DNA of 29,412 nt from DATJHM01 sp035493895 (lineage in GTDB: Bacteria > Chloroflexota > Ktedonobacteria > Ktedonobacterales > Ktedonobacteraceae), in contig DATJHM010000072.1 of assembly GCA_035493895.1 (NCBI GenBank), forward strand, positions 1 to 29,412, given 5' to 3'. The notes under the pieces are model-generated. The model was not told the origin of the DNA. It did no database searches and was given only the letters and a program-made list of their open reading frames with translations. The first letter of the stretch is position 1. Every line of letters begins with the position of its first letter. Positions 6,162 to 14,408 of this stretch are shown here, piece after piece. The position numbers and the translations under genes were made by a program.

Positions 6162-8864
6162 TCATCTAAGGATTACTGGCGGTGTTGACGTAGGCGTTGG
6201 CGGCGTGGGCGTGGGCCTGCGCGTAGGCCTTGTTGGAATAGGGATTGGCGTAGATGTAGGTGCAGGCGTAGGTGAAGGAGTTGGTGAAGGTGTGGGCGTC
6301 GGCGCAGGCGTAGGTGAAGGAGTCACAATGGGCGTCGGCGTGACGATAGGCGTGGGAGTCACAATAGGCGTCGGCGTGACGATAGGCGTCGGCGAAGGTA
6401 AAGGCGTCGGCGTTGGTATAGGTGTGGGCGTCGGCGTGGGTTTGGGCGTCGGCGTGGGCACGACAGGGATAATCACGTTCATCAATGCGGTGATCTGGGT
6501 ATTGCCACCATTGGAAAGGGTGCTGAGCAGCGTCGAATATCCCCCCTGGGGCAGGCCGGTTGTATCGACCCAGACGACGACTTTCTGCGGATTGCCGTTC
6601 ACTGGAATGCTGCCATGGGTCGTATTGACATGGAGCCACGCCGCATTTGTGGGTATGCTGAGCTGCCAGTTCAGGACGTCTGTTCCGGTATTGCTTATCG
6701 TCAGCTCCAGGTAGGCCTGATGACCGCGCACAACCGAGCCGAAGCTCAGTGTGTTTGTGCTTACCGAGAGTTTGGCCTCTTTTTTCACTGGCGGAGGCAA
6801 CACGTTGAGCGTAACCGTGATATCCTGATTGGTGACGGTGGTATTGAGATGGATCTTCGTCGTATAATGGCCGACGTTGACTGCCGAGGTGTCGCAGGTG
6901 ATGGCCACTGCCTGTGGATCAGCTTTTGGCTGAATCGTGCCCGTTTGCGTCTGCACAATGAGCCAGGGGCTGCCTCCTGTATTGAGCGACCAATCCAGCG
7001 GCTCTCCCCCGTTATTGCGCAAGTTCAGGGTCAGCGCAGTTTTGACGCCTTTCACCAGATTGCCACAGGCCAGCGTACTCGGCTCGACGACCAGCTGGGC
7101 AGGGGTAGCATCCACGAAAAAGGGCATGCTGGCCCGGCGTGAGAGGATATCTTCTACCGCATAGATGACGTGCTGGCCCGTGGTCCAGTTCGTATCGATC
7201 AATACGTCGGCATCGAATGTGCCGGAACGTGTGACATTGATGGTGGTCGTTCCGGCTTGCTCCTGCAAACCTGAGAGTAACATGCCCGCATTGCCTTGAA
7301 ACGATACGCGCTGCGCTATGGGCTGACCTGCGCTTGTGCTGGTTGTGGAGGATTGGGGCGAGAGAGGCTGCCCGTTTTCTCGCTGCAATGTGATATGACC
7401 ATCCGGGAAGAAACCTTTGCCATGCAGATGTAAGACGCTTCCCAACTGTACGACATTGTTCCCGCTGAGCCCACTTGCTGAGAGAACTGGCGATATCGCC
7501 AGGGCCGCACCGATGCCCGCGCTGGCAATCACGATAACCGCGACCGCGACAATCAGGAGCCACCTTGATGTCTGATGGGTGAGTTTTTTCGCAATGCCTG
7601 CCTGCCCTACAGGTGGATTGTATTGTAGAGAGGCCGGTCGCTGTGCGTATGTTTGTCTGCCAGCACGAAAACGCTGATACTGATCGCCAGGGTTCATCAG
7701 TGCCTGATTGTGGAGTATCCCCTGTGCAGGGTCCAACTGAGGAGTGCCCTGCAAAAATGCGGCATTGCCCGGTTGAGGAGTGCCATAGAAAGCAGGGGCA
7801 TTGCCCATCTGAGGGGTACCATGGAGAAATGCAGCGTCTCCCGGCTGAGGGGTGCCATACAAAACCGGGGCAGCTCCCACCTGAGGCCCTGAGGCAGGGA
7901 GTGTGGGCAGATCGTCAAGCACAATGCCACCCAGCAACATTGCTCTGCGCCGCCGCTCCTGCTCGTCCTCTTCCATGCCACCTGTGACCATACCTTCAGT
8001 GAAATACTCTGAATATCTCTCGTCATTATTGTTGCTCGATCCTCGCACCAACGTGGGGAGATTATCGGGCGCGGGAGGGAAAGAGGAGACAAGCGGTATC
8101 ATGAACGTGTCGGCCTGTTCGATCTCTGCCAGATAGTCGTCAGAAAAAAGTTCGGCGCGAGCAGTATCAGGTGTAGGATAGCCCACAATCAGCCTGGTGG
8201 GGGCGTCTGCAAGTCTCTGAGCATTGAGAAAAAGTTCGCCATAGGCATTATCGGGCGTATTGTCACCGCGAATAAGCTCAGTAGGGGCGTTATCGGGCGT
8301 ATCGTCGTCAAACATAAATTCAGTATGGGCATCATCGATGGGATCGTCGTCAGGCATAAGTTCAGTATGAGCGTCGTCTAGTTTCTGATCATTGGGGGTA
8401 TTGTCATCGAGAATAAGTTCAGTATGGGCGTCATCGGGAGTATTGTCGTCATGTATAAGCTCAGGGTGGACTTCATCGGGAGTAGGATCATCAAGCATAA
8501 GCTCGGTAGAGGGCTTGTCTGGTCTCTGATCGTCGGGCATAAGTTCAGCATGAGCGTCATCGGGGGGATTGTTATCGAGAATAAGCTCAGTAGGGGCGTT
8601 ATCGAGGGGAGAATCATTAAGAGTACGTTCAGTATGGACCTCGTCGGGAGTAGGATCAGCAAGCATAAGTTCGGTATGAGCGTCGTCGAGCATCTCTTGT
8701 TCAGGAGTATCAATCGGGAGTAGGGAATCGTGCTCGGATGCTCTGTCTGGCAATTGTGGGATATCATCATCTGACACTGGCAGCGTCTCCATCTTCTGTC
8801 CACAATGCCCACAGTAGTGGGCGTATTCTGGCATGGCCGTTTCGCAATAGACGCATGGTCTCAT
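6162..8864 (-). CDS. Zinc-ribbon, acidic-repeat, BACON-like, Pro/Thr-tail membrane protein
   Basis: A 900-residue modular protein. Residues 4-21 form a zinc ribbon (C4, C7, C18, C21). Residues 58-240 hold about a dozen degenerate units of the type DDAHTELMLDDPTPD, very acidic. Residues 335-377 hold repeats of GTPQPG-type. One membrane helix lies at 434-457 after positive residues, predicting N-terminus inside. Outside there is an IPT/Ig-like region (470-585), two BACON-like domains (about 590-690 and 697-798, each with a ...W...G.I motif) and a Pro-Thr tail from 803. AAGGAGG stands five bases before the ATG. Probable surface or wall-spanning protein linking an acidic cytoplasmic region to an exposed tail; function not known. 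Confidence 0.88.
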   Translation of the reverse strand: MRPCVYCETAMPEYAHYCGHCGQKMETLPVSDDDIPQLPDRASEHDSLLPIDTPEQEMLDDAHTELMLADPTPDEVHTERTLNDSPLDNAPTELILDNNPPDDAHAELMPDDQRPDKPSTELMLDDPTPDEVHPELIHDDNTPDDAHTELILDDNTPNDQKLDDAHTELMPDDDPIDDAHTEFMFDDDTPDNAPTELIRGDNTPDNAYGELFLNAQRLADAPTRLIVGYPTPDTARAELFSDDYLAEIEQADTFMIPLVSSFPPAPDNLPTLVRGSSNNNDERYSEYFTEGMVTGGMEEDEQERRRRAMLLGGIVLDDLPTLPASGPQVGAAPVLYGTPQPGDAAFLHGTPQMGNAPAFYGTPQPGNAAFLQGTPQLDPAQGILHNQALMNPGDQYQRFRAGRQTYAQRPASLQYNPPVGQAGIAKKLTHQTSRWLLIVAVAVIVIASAGIGAALAISPVLSASGLSGNNVVQLGSVLHLHGKGFFPDGHITLQRENGQPLSPQSSTTSTSAGQPIAQRVSFQGNAGMLLSGLQEQAGTTTINVTRSGTFDADVLIDTNWTTGQHVIYAVEDILSRRASMPFFVDATPAQLVVEPSTLACGNLVKGVKTALTLNLRNNGGEPLDWSLNTGGSPWLIVQTQTGTIQPKADPQAVAITCDTSAVNVGHYTTKIHLNTTVTNQDITVTLNVLPPPVKKEAKLSVSTNTLSFGSVVRGHQAYLELTISNTGTDVLNWQLSIPTNAAWLHVNTTHGSIPVNGNPQKVVVWVDTTGLPQGGYSTLLSTLSNGGNTQITALMNVIIPVVPTPTPKPTPTPTPIPTPTPLPSPTPIVTPTPIVTPTPIVTPTPIVTPSPTPAPTPTPSPTPSPTPAPTSTPIPIPTRPTRRPTPTPPTPTSTPPVILR
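6180..6470 (-). repeat. Low-complexity tandem repeat coding the Pro/Thr tail
   Basis: Short GGCGTN-type units repeat here on the plus strand, with a longer period containing GTCACAATAGGCGT / GTGACGATAGGCGT blocks near 6320-6395. Read on the minus strand they encode (TP)n and TPIV-containing units of the surface protein tail. Such tracts often change length by slippage. Confidence 0.85.
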
Positions 8865-8954
8865 GTTGCCTCCTTGCGGAAATCATCCTATACTCTTTGC
8901 TTCAGATTGTTTTTGTAGAGCATTGTGCACATAGATATAATAATAAAGGTCATT

Positions 8955-8974
8955 CCACTCATCGAAATGAGTGG
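8955..8974. repeat. CCACTCAT hairpin with tetraloop
   Basis: CCACTCAT at 8955-8962 pairs perfectly with ATGAGTGG at 8967-8974 around a four-base CGAA loop. It lies just downstream of the candidate minus-strand -10, so it would fall near the 5' end of that transcript. Confidence 0.5.
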
Positions 8975-8978
8975 CTCT

Positions 8979-9008
8979 ACTATAACAGACTTCTTTACCT
9001 TGTGACAA
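8979..9008 (-). promoter_or_regulatory. Promoter candidate for the 900-residue gene
   Basis: On the minus strand TTGTCA (9008-9003) and TATAGT (8984-8979) are 18 bases apart, a good vegetative sigma-factor match. Transcription from here would give a leader of about 105 bases containing the CCACTCAT hairpin. Confidence 0.5.
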
Positions 9009-9146
9009 CATATTAACGTTGCTCAACCCCGGTTTTGTACGACATCCCCATTTTCGGCCCCTATGATAGCCCATTTTCCCTATTCAAGCCTGTTTCCCTC
9101 CTCTCTCAAGCAGAATCTTTTCTCTTCTAATCAGGAATTTTCCATT

Positions 9147-9188
9147 TCTATATTTACACAATAGATATATCTATTGTGTAAATATAGA
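9147..9188. promoter_or_regulatory. Perfect 42-bp palindrome, operator candidate
   Basis: Bases 9147-9167 and 9168-9188 are exact reverse complements with no spacer; the core half reads TATTTACACAATAGATA. It is about 30 bases upstream of a TTGACA hexamer, and the half-site motif TTGTGTAA recurs at about 9203-9211 in the same orientation as the right arm. This suggests the binding site of a dimeric or tetrameric regulator. Confidence 0.6.
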
Positions 9189-9217
9189 TTCAAATGTATT
9201 TATTTGTGTAATAATCC

Positions 9218-9247
9218 TTGACAAGACGTAGAGACCTGAGGTACTCT
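9218..9247 (+). promoter_or_regulatory. Promoter candidate for the sialidase-like gene
   Basis: A perfect TTGACA at 9218-9223 is followed 18 bases later by TACTCT, a poor -10. A regulated or activator-assisted promoter could look like this. The leader would be about 150 bases. Confidence 0.35.
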
Positions 9248-9406
9248 CTATCTGTACATAAGGAGTAATCGGCCTATTTTTCTCTTATTATATGTTTGAA
9301 GGACGTACGTATGTAAAGTTATTATGCCAGGCAGATATGTGACAATCATACAGGAAGTTGACAGGAATCACAAAGAAAAAACAGAACATGTTGAAAGGCA
9401 GATTGC

Positions 9407-11086
9407 ATGAAAATGCGTTGGTTTGTTCGTCATGCCAGGTTGATTGGTATGCCCCTTTTGCCGGTGCTTCTCGTCAGTGTCATGTTTGGAACCGGGTTGG
9501 TGCGGCCAACCACTATCAGCTTTGCCGCAAGCGCTCAGCAGGGGCAGTTTCGTTCTTATCGAGACTTCGCCCGTTATGTCTCCAGCACACATAAAGCCCC
9601 GTTTCAGGCCGTAACCCCTGTGAGTGTGCAACAATGGCAGGCATTTCGTAAAACGCAACAGCAGAGCAAGCCCATTGCCAATGTTGCGGTCGGTCGCAAC
9701 ACGAAGGTCAATCGCGACCTCAATCCCTGGAACAAATTGAGCGTTGCCGCTGCTGTCAATCCCGCCGATGCCCAGAATTATCTCGTGCTGACGAACGACT
9801 ATCGTGAAAATTTTAGCCATCAATACTATCATGTTTCGCAGACTGGTGGTCGTACCTGGCACGATGACGCCCTGGCTGATAGTGTTGATGCTGCAACCTC
9901 TTCACCATACAACCTGCAAACAAATCCAGGGGTCGCTTTCGATGCGGCCGGGAACAGCTTTTTCAGTATGCTTTCCGCCAATATCATTGCTGATACGGCG
10001 ACCAGTTATTCTAATTTTGACACCCAGATCGATATCGTCCAGGGCTATAATCGGGGGAACTTTAGTTCGCCCACGACGACCACCGTGGATTATGTACCCT
10101 GCAATGGCATTCTCTCGCCTACAACGCCCTTTAATTGTGCCGGACAATTACAGCGCCCCTCTATCACGGTTGATACGCAGCCCAACAGCCCTCATCGCGG
10201 TACCATTTATGTGTATTACACCTACTTCTGTAACGGGGTCTCGCTGGCAACGGACACGACGCCGAGCGCTGATTCTCTTCTCCCGTGCGTTGATGGCAAT
10301 ATCTCCATTCCCGCGCTTACCTCTGTTATTCTCGAGGCTGATTCTCCCGGTCCGGGCATGCCGTTCAGTAAACCAAAGCAGGTGAGCGCGTTCGCACAGT
10401 CTCAGGCTGCCTATCCGAATATGGTGGTTGACGCTCAAGGCGTGCCTCATATCTTTTTTGAAGATTTTTCTAATTATCCAACGGCTCAATTGTTCGAATC
10501 CACGTTTCAGCATGGTAAATGGCAGATGGCGTCGAAACCGTTAGTTAACCTCCAATATATCTCCCTGGGGAATGATGCCTGGGGTTTCTACGGCAATAGT
10601 AATCCTGGCTGTAGCGGCTTTCGTATGCTGATCTATTGTGCCTTTACTGCCAATAAGGTGAACAATGGCCCGTCTTTTGTGACGCCGAGCATCTATCTGC
10701 TGAGCCTCGATCTCACGAATGCCGCTCAGAGCGTCACGCGCGTCAACGATGATCCAGCCAATGATCTCAAAACCCACTTCTTTCCCTGGACCTCTACCAA
10801 TTCTCGCGGCGAGATCTACGTGGGCTGGTACGATAATCGCCATGATCCATTGAATCTCAAGGTGGAATACTTCGTGGCGAAATCTCTCGATCAGGGACAT
10901 TCATTTCGTCATCAACAGGCTGTCAGCGATACAGCGTTTAACCCTTGCATTGGTAGCCCCTATTGCGGCTACTTTGGCGATTATGACCAGCTCGTGACCG
11001 GTGCGGATGATGTGACGCATGCGACCTGGATTGATACACGCGATGGGGCAAGCGAGCAGATCTATTCGCAGGCAATTACCTGGTGA
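9407..11086 (+). CDS. Secreted sialidase-like beta-propeller protein
   Basis: A 559-residue protein with a signal peptide: basic N-terminus, hydrophobic stretch about 11-32, and an ASA|QQ type cleavage site after residue 43. The mature part has BNR/Asp-box features of six-bladed propellers: SQTGGRTWHDD (144-154) and SLDQGHSF near 490, plus repeated blade-like strands (RPSITVDTQ, YPNMVVDAQGVPHIFFED, REIYVGWYDNRHD-like, THATWIDTRDG). Six or more cysteines suggest disulfides outside the cell. Similar proteins are annotated exo-alpha-sialidase, but I do not see the full Arg triad, so catalysis is uncertain; it may be a glycan-binding propeller. AAAGGC precedes the ATG. It converges with the histidine kinase gene. 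Confidence 0.8.
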   Translation: MKMRWFVRHARLIGMPLLPVLLVSVMFGTGLVRPTTISFAASAQQGQFRSYRDFARYVSSTHKAPFQAVTPVSVQQWQAFRKTQQQSKPIANVAVGRNTKVNRDLNPWNKLSVAAAVNPADAQNYLVLTNDYRENFSHQYYHVSQTGGRTWHDDALADSVDAATSSPYNLQTNPGVAFDAAGNSFFSMLSANIIADTATSYSNFDTQIDIVQGYNRGNFSSPTTTTVDYVPCNGILSPTTPFNCAGQLQRPSITVDTQPNSPHRGTIYVYYTYFCNGVSLATDTTPSADSLLPCVDGNISIPALTSVILEADSPGPGMPFSKPKQVSAFAQSQAAYPNMVVDAQGVPHIFFEDFSNYPTAQLFESTFQHGKWQMASKPLVNLQYISLGNDAWGFYGNSNPGCSGFRMLIYCAFTANKVNNGPSFVTPSIYLLSLDLTNAAQSVTRVNDDPANDLKTHFFPWTSTNSRGEIYVGWYDNRHDPLNLKVEYFVAKSLDQGHSFRHQQAVSDTAFNPCIGSPYCGYFGDYDQLVTGADDVTHATWIDTRDGASEQIYSQAITW

Positions 11087-11110
11087 TGCATCTCTCTGCT
11101 TACAGGCGAA

Positions 11111-11146
11111 CTGGCACGTTTTCTGCAATGCGCACAAACGTGCCAG
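11111..11146. terminator. Inverted repeat between convergent genes
   Basis: CTGGCACGTTT (11111-11121) pairs perfectly with 11136-11146 around a 14-base loop, between the sialidase-like stop (11086) and the kinase stop (11156). No strong U-run follows on either strand, but position and stem length suit a shared terminator. Confidence 0.55.
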
Positions 11147-11155
11147 CTTGTTCGA

Positions 11156-12727
11156 TCAGTGGAAGAGCGTGGCTTCGATGAGCGCGGGAAAGGACAGGCA
11201 AAAACTACATCCTTCGCCGGGAACATTCTCTGCCGTGATCTGTCCTCCCATAGACTCCGTCCATTCTTTGACCAAAGCCAATCCGAGCCCATCCTGCAAA
11301 TTGCCCCGACCTCCATGCTGGTAGACCTGTTCCCAGATACGAAACAACTCCTCGGTTGTCATCCCTTCGCCAGTATTCTTGACCTGAATGATCACGCGAT
11401 GATCTTGCGTCCCCACAACCAGCGCAACAATACCACCGGGAGCTGTATGGCGCACGGAATGGTGTAACAGATTTTGGAGGATCTGCTCTACGCGCGTACT
11501 ATCTACCAGGGCCTTCAGTACATCAGCCTGAACGTCAGAGATGACCTCGATCTTGCTCGTTTGCCAGGCGAGGGGCGCATACTTCTCGACGATATGCCTG
11601 GCCAGCATCCCGATATCCGTTGGCTCACTGCGCAATGACAGACGCCCAACATCTGCGCGTGCCAGCGCAAACAGATTTTCGACCAGCGTCTGTAAATGCA
11701 GAACCTCATTTTCCATCACCAGAAAGTCTTGTTTCAGTCCCTGTTCCGAATGTTCCGTCCAGTGCAGCAATGTCGTTTCGAGCGAGCTTCTGAGTGTCGC
11801 TACGGGCGTTCTCAGTTCATGGGAAGCGCTGGCGACGAGTTCGCGCCGCGATTGGAGGAGATTCGCCACGGTATCGCGTTCCTGCTGCAAATCGGCCATG
11901 GCCCGTTCCAGATCGGCGGCCATGGCGTTGAAGTCGGTCTGGAGTTGCGCCACTTCGTCTTCGCCCAGCACCGGCACACGCACTGCATAATTGCCTGCGC
12001 GCAAAGCACTGGTCGCGGTTGTCAGCATCTGAATGCGATGGACGGTCTGCCTGACGACAATGTAGGAGAAGAGGGCCGAGGGGGGAATGACGGTCAGCAC
12101 GGCCAGGACGCCCGCGATACTCATGAGCGCAAAGATGGGAATGATCAGGCGCGCCAATGAGGTGTGCATGGAGAAGAGCAGGACGACGGCACCGACACAT
12201 AACAAGATGAGCATGCCCAGGGCCACGACCATGGCGTGTGCGTGGGTTAACGACCACTGGAGCTGCGTTCTGCGCAAGCGATTCCAGGTGATCCAGATGC
12301 GTCCGATGATGCGTATGACCAGGAACAGGCTATAGTTGCCGAGAAAGAGCGGGATATTCAAAACGGTGATTTGCATGAGTGGCTTTATGAAGGCCTGGAT
12401 TGTGAGCGCTGGAATGAACTGAACGCTCACAATATGCGCCACCGCAAGCGCGACCGTCTGGACGAGACAGAGTATTGCCACAATGCAGATCTCGCGCAGA
12501 CGTTGTTTCCACCACGGGGCCTGCCGCCCGTTCAGGCGGAGTGCGCACCATGGCGCTCCCAGCAGGCCAATCACGAGAAGCAGTTGATTCTCGGGAAGGC
12601 GCGTTTTGAGGATATATTCCAGGATGAGCGTGGGAAGGCACCAGAGAAGCAGGCCGATCGCCAGGATTTCGAGAATCATGCGCCACAGTGAGGTTTGGAA
12701 GAACAGGTGGAAGCGAGTCATGCCCAT
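11156..12727 (-). CDS. Membrane sensor histidine kinase with unusual ATP-site residues
   Basis: 523 residues from this start, which follows the response regulator stop by one base (an ATG at 12721 is an alternative; the frame is open further upstream but that overlaps the regulator). Several membrane helices fill residues 16-225, followed by HAMP (about 226-280), HisKA with H303 in SASHELRTP, and an HATPase domain with GLGLALVKEW (480-489). Two normally conserved residues differ: the N-box reads NLLHHSVRHT, with His at 423 where Asn is expected, and the G1 box reads VKNTGEGM, with Asn451 in place of Asp. Signal unknown. The pair forms a two-component operon with the preceding gene. Confidence 0.9.
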   Translation of the reverse strand: MGMTRFHLFFQTSLWRMILEILAIGLLLWCLPTLILEYILKTRLPENQLLLVIGLLGAPWCALRLNGRQAPWWKQRLREICIVAILCLVQTVALAVAHIVSVQFIPALTIQAFIKPLMQITVLNIPLFLGNYSLFLVIRIIGRIWITWNRLRRTQLQWSLTHAHAMVVALGMLILLCVGAVVLLFSMHTSLARLIIPIFALMSIAGVLAVLTVIPPSALFSYIVVRQTVHRIQMLTTATSALRAGNYAVRVPVLGEDEVAQLQTDFNAMAADLERAMADLQQERDTVANLLQSRRELVASASHELRTPVATLRSSLETTLLHWTEHSEQGLKQDFLVMENEVLHLQTLVENLFALARADVGRLSLRSEPTDIGMLARHIVEKYAPLAWQTSKIEVISDVQADVLKALVDSTRVEQILQNLLHHSVRHTAPGGIVALVVGTQDHRVIIQVKNTGEGMTTEELFRIWEQVYQHGGRGNLQDGLGLALVKEWTESMGGQITAENVPGEGCSFCLSFPALIEATLFH

Positions 12728-12728
12728 C

Positions 12729-13427
12729 TCACCCCTTTGGCTTGAGGCGATAGCCGATGCTCCACACTGTTTCGATGGCCTCTCCCAGTGGGCCGAGCTT
12801 TTTACGCAGCCGTAAGATGGTATTGTCCACTGAACGATCACCCCCGATATAGCTTTCTCCCCAGACGGTATCGAGCAGATAACTGCGACTGAATGCGCGC
12901 CCGGGACTGCGCAAGAAGAGATTGAGCAGGGAAAATTCCGTTGGACTGAGCTCCAGTTCATGCCCGTGCAGGGTAACCCGGTGCGATTGTGGGTCTAATT
13001 GTAGCTCTTCGTAGACCTGAATATCTGCGGCCCCTTGCTGATCCTCGTGCAAAATCTGCTGGACGATTTCCGCGCGCCGCAAGAGGGCGCGGATGCGTGC
13101 GACAAATTCGCGTGTACTGAACGGCTTCGTGAGATAATCATCTGCTCCCAGCTCCAGCCCGATCACTCTATCGGCCTCTTCACCACGCGCGGTGAGCATC
13201 AGGACCGGCGTGGCGGCGCTCTGACGAATGCGGCGCAGCACTTCCAGGCCATCCATGCCGGGCAGCATCCAGTCCAGCACGACAATCGCGGGCTTTTCGC
13301 GCGCATGCAATTTGAGCGCGCTCGGGCCATCCCCCGCGTGAAGCACCTGATAGCCGTTGGCTTCCAGTTCGCGTTTGATGACCTGAGCCAGATCATAGGT
13401 ATCTTCCACTAGAAGTATTGTCGTCAT
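12729..13427 (-). CDS. OmpR/PhoB-type response regulator
   Basis: 232 residues. Receiver domain 1-118 with the acidic pocket VED, phospho-acceptor D52 (VLDWMLPGMDG), T/S position LTA and K101 (LTKPF). The C-terminal winged helix (about 133-230) has LSPTEFSLLNLFLRSPGRAFSR and the recognition helix region SVDNTILRLRKKLG. The frame is open to 13481, but AGAAGAGG just upstream supports the ATG at 13427, and residue 2 onward begins the canonical first beta strand. It is immediately followed by its kinase gene and should act as the DNA-binding output of that pair. Confidence 0.95.
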   Translation of the reverse strand: MTTILLVEDTYDLAQVIKRELEANGYQVLHAGDGPSALKLHAREKPAIVVLDWMLPGMDGLEVLRRIRQSAATPVLMLTARGEEADRVIGLELGADDYLTKPFSTREFVARIRALLRRAEIVQQILHEDQQGAADIQVYEELQLDPQSHRVTLHGHELELSPTEFSLLNLFLRSPGRAFSRSYLLDTVWGESYIGGDRSVDNTILRLRKKLGPLGEAIETVWSIGYRLKPKG

Positions 13428-13570
13428 TGGCGCATCCTCTTCTACTATTATCAGCGGTTTCCCCCTTTTACTGTATACCACATACTTTCAAGAGGATCTG
13501 CTACCGCGCTCGCCTCATCCCCCCGATCTTTTTTGCCGTACTTCTCTTTTGTGGATCATTTCTGTGCTGA

Positions 13571-14158
13571 CTATTTTATTGGTGGTTGCGCGACAAATTT
13601 GCGCATAATGGCCTCGCCTACCACCGGCAGTTGATAATACTTGCCCAATCCAGCCTGAACCATAGTAAGTATCCAGGCAATCGCTGCAATCGTATTGATC
13701 AGAAAGAACAAACCGATGAAGAGTAACGACGAGACATGGCTATGATGCCAGATGGGGAAGATTGCTCGTAAGAAGACAATATCAAAGATATTGACGGCCC
13801 CAAAGAAAAAAAGTGATTGGAGCGCATGAAACCGGATAAAGCGGTTCTGCCAGCCAAAGAAGAGCATAATCAGGCCGCTAAACCAGCCCAGAGAATAGCT
13901 CAGTGCAGCTGGTAGGCGACCTGCCGGTAATACTGGCGCATAGGTATAATAAGAAAAAACGGGCTGTGCATACATGTGTTGTTGATACTGTGCTCCGGCC
14001 ATGCCTTCTGCCATATTCCAATTGTCTGACTGATTTTTGTATATTCGTTCATAGTTTTGCGCTGTGTCGGTAAACGATGGCGATTCTGCCCCTGTATACA
14101 TGCCATACGGTTGTGAAGGCTCTGTTCCCGGCTGAATTTGTTCTGATGGATGCATCAT
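13571..14158 (-). CDS. DUF4870-type small membrane protein
   Basis: A 195-residue protein. The first 80 residues are polar and rich in Gln, Tyr and Pro, probably disordered. Residues 84-101, 115-134 and 143-168 are three hydrophobic helices; NRFIRFHALQSLFFF between the first two is the signature of the DUF4870/Tic20-like family. AAGGAAGG lies just before the ATG. The gene precedes the two-component pair in the same direction with a gap of about 143 bases, so joint transcription is possible but not shown. Function unknown. Confidence 0.75.
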   Translation of the reverse strand: MMHPSEQIQPGTEPSQPYGMYTGAESPSFTDTAQNYERIYKNQSDNWNMAEGMAGAQYQQHMYAQPVFSYYTYAPVLPAGRLPAALSYSLGWFSGLIMLFFGWQNRFIRFHALQSLFFFGAVNIFDIVFLRAIFPIWHHSHVSSLLFIGLFFLINTIAAIAWILTMVQAGLGKYYQLPVVGEAIMRKFVAQPPIK

Positions 14159-14301
14159 TCTTTACCTTCCTTGTGAGAGATAGCATCTTCTGTCTTTTTT
14201 TGTCACAGGAGCTAGTGTAAATGGGAAATGTCTCAGGATATTCATAGAGTTGTCGCAACTTTGTCTCAGCTCGATACTCTTCCCTTTTTGTTGCGGACTT
14301 T

Positions 14302-14331
14302 TTGCTCAACCATCAGTTGTGGTACTATAGA
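14302..14331 (+). promoter_or_regulatory. Promoter candidate for the HisIE-like gene
   Basis: TTGCTC (14302-14307) and TATAGA (14326-14331) are 18 bases apart, giving a leader of about 70 bases before the preferred start at 14409. Confidence 0.45.
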
Positions 14332-14408
14332 TCCGTACAAGTACGTTGAAAACAGTGCCTGTCTCAGTTTTGTACTTTTGTGCCTGTGGACAGGTTGAGG
14401 AACGCTCT

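Larger units (their letters stand above)
8865..9406. other. Divergent regulatory region, no gene seen
   Basis: A 542-base AT-rich gap between two divergent genes for cell-surface or secreted proteins. It holds a minus-strand promoter candidate (8979-9008), a small hairpin (8955-8974), a 42-bp palindrome (9147-9188) and a plus-strand TTGACA (9218-9223). Short open frames crossing it have no ribosome site or recognisable sequence. Confidence 0.6.

Noticed and set aside
6205..6714. Gly/Val-rich open frame on the plus strand
   Set aside because: It is the complement of the Pro/Thr-tail coding repeat on the minus strand; it has no ribosome site and no domain beyond low complexity.
8738..9074. Short open frames in the gap between the 900-residue gene and the sialidase-like gene
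   Set aside because: No ribosome sites, no recognisable motifs, and they overlap promoter and hairpin elements.
9151..9184. NrdR box at the 42-bp palindrome
   Set aside because: The ends ACACAATA and TATTGTGT resemble it, but the spacing is eight bases too long and no nrd gene is near.
12728..12961. N-terminal extension of the histidine kinase frame
   Set aside because: It overlaps the winged-helix coding part of the response regulator in another frame; the sequence is not kinase-like and a good start lies one base after the regulator stop.
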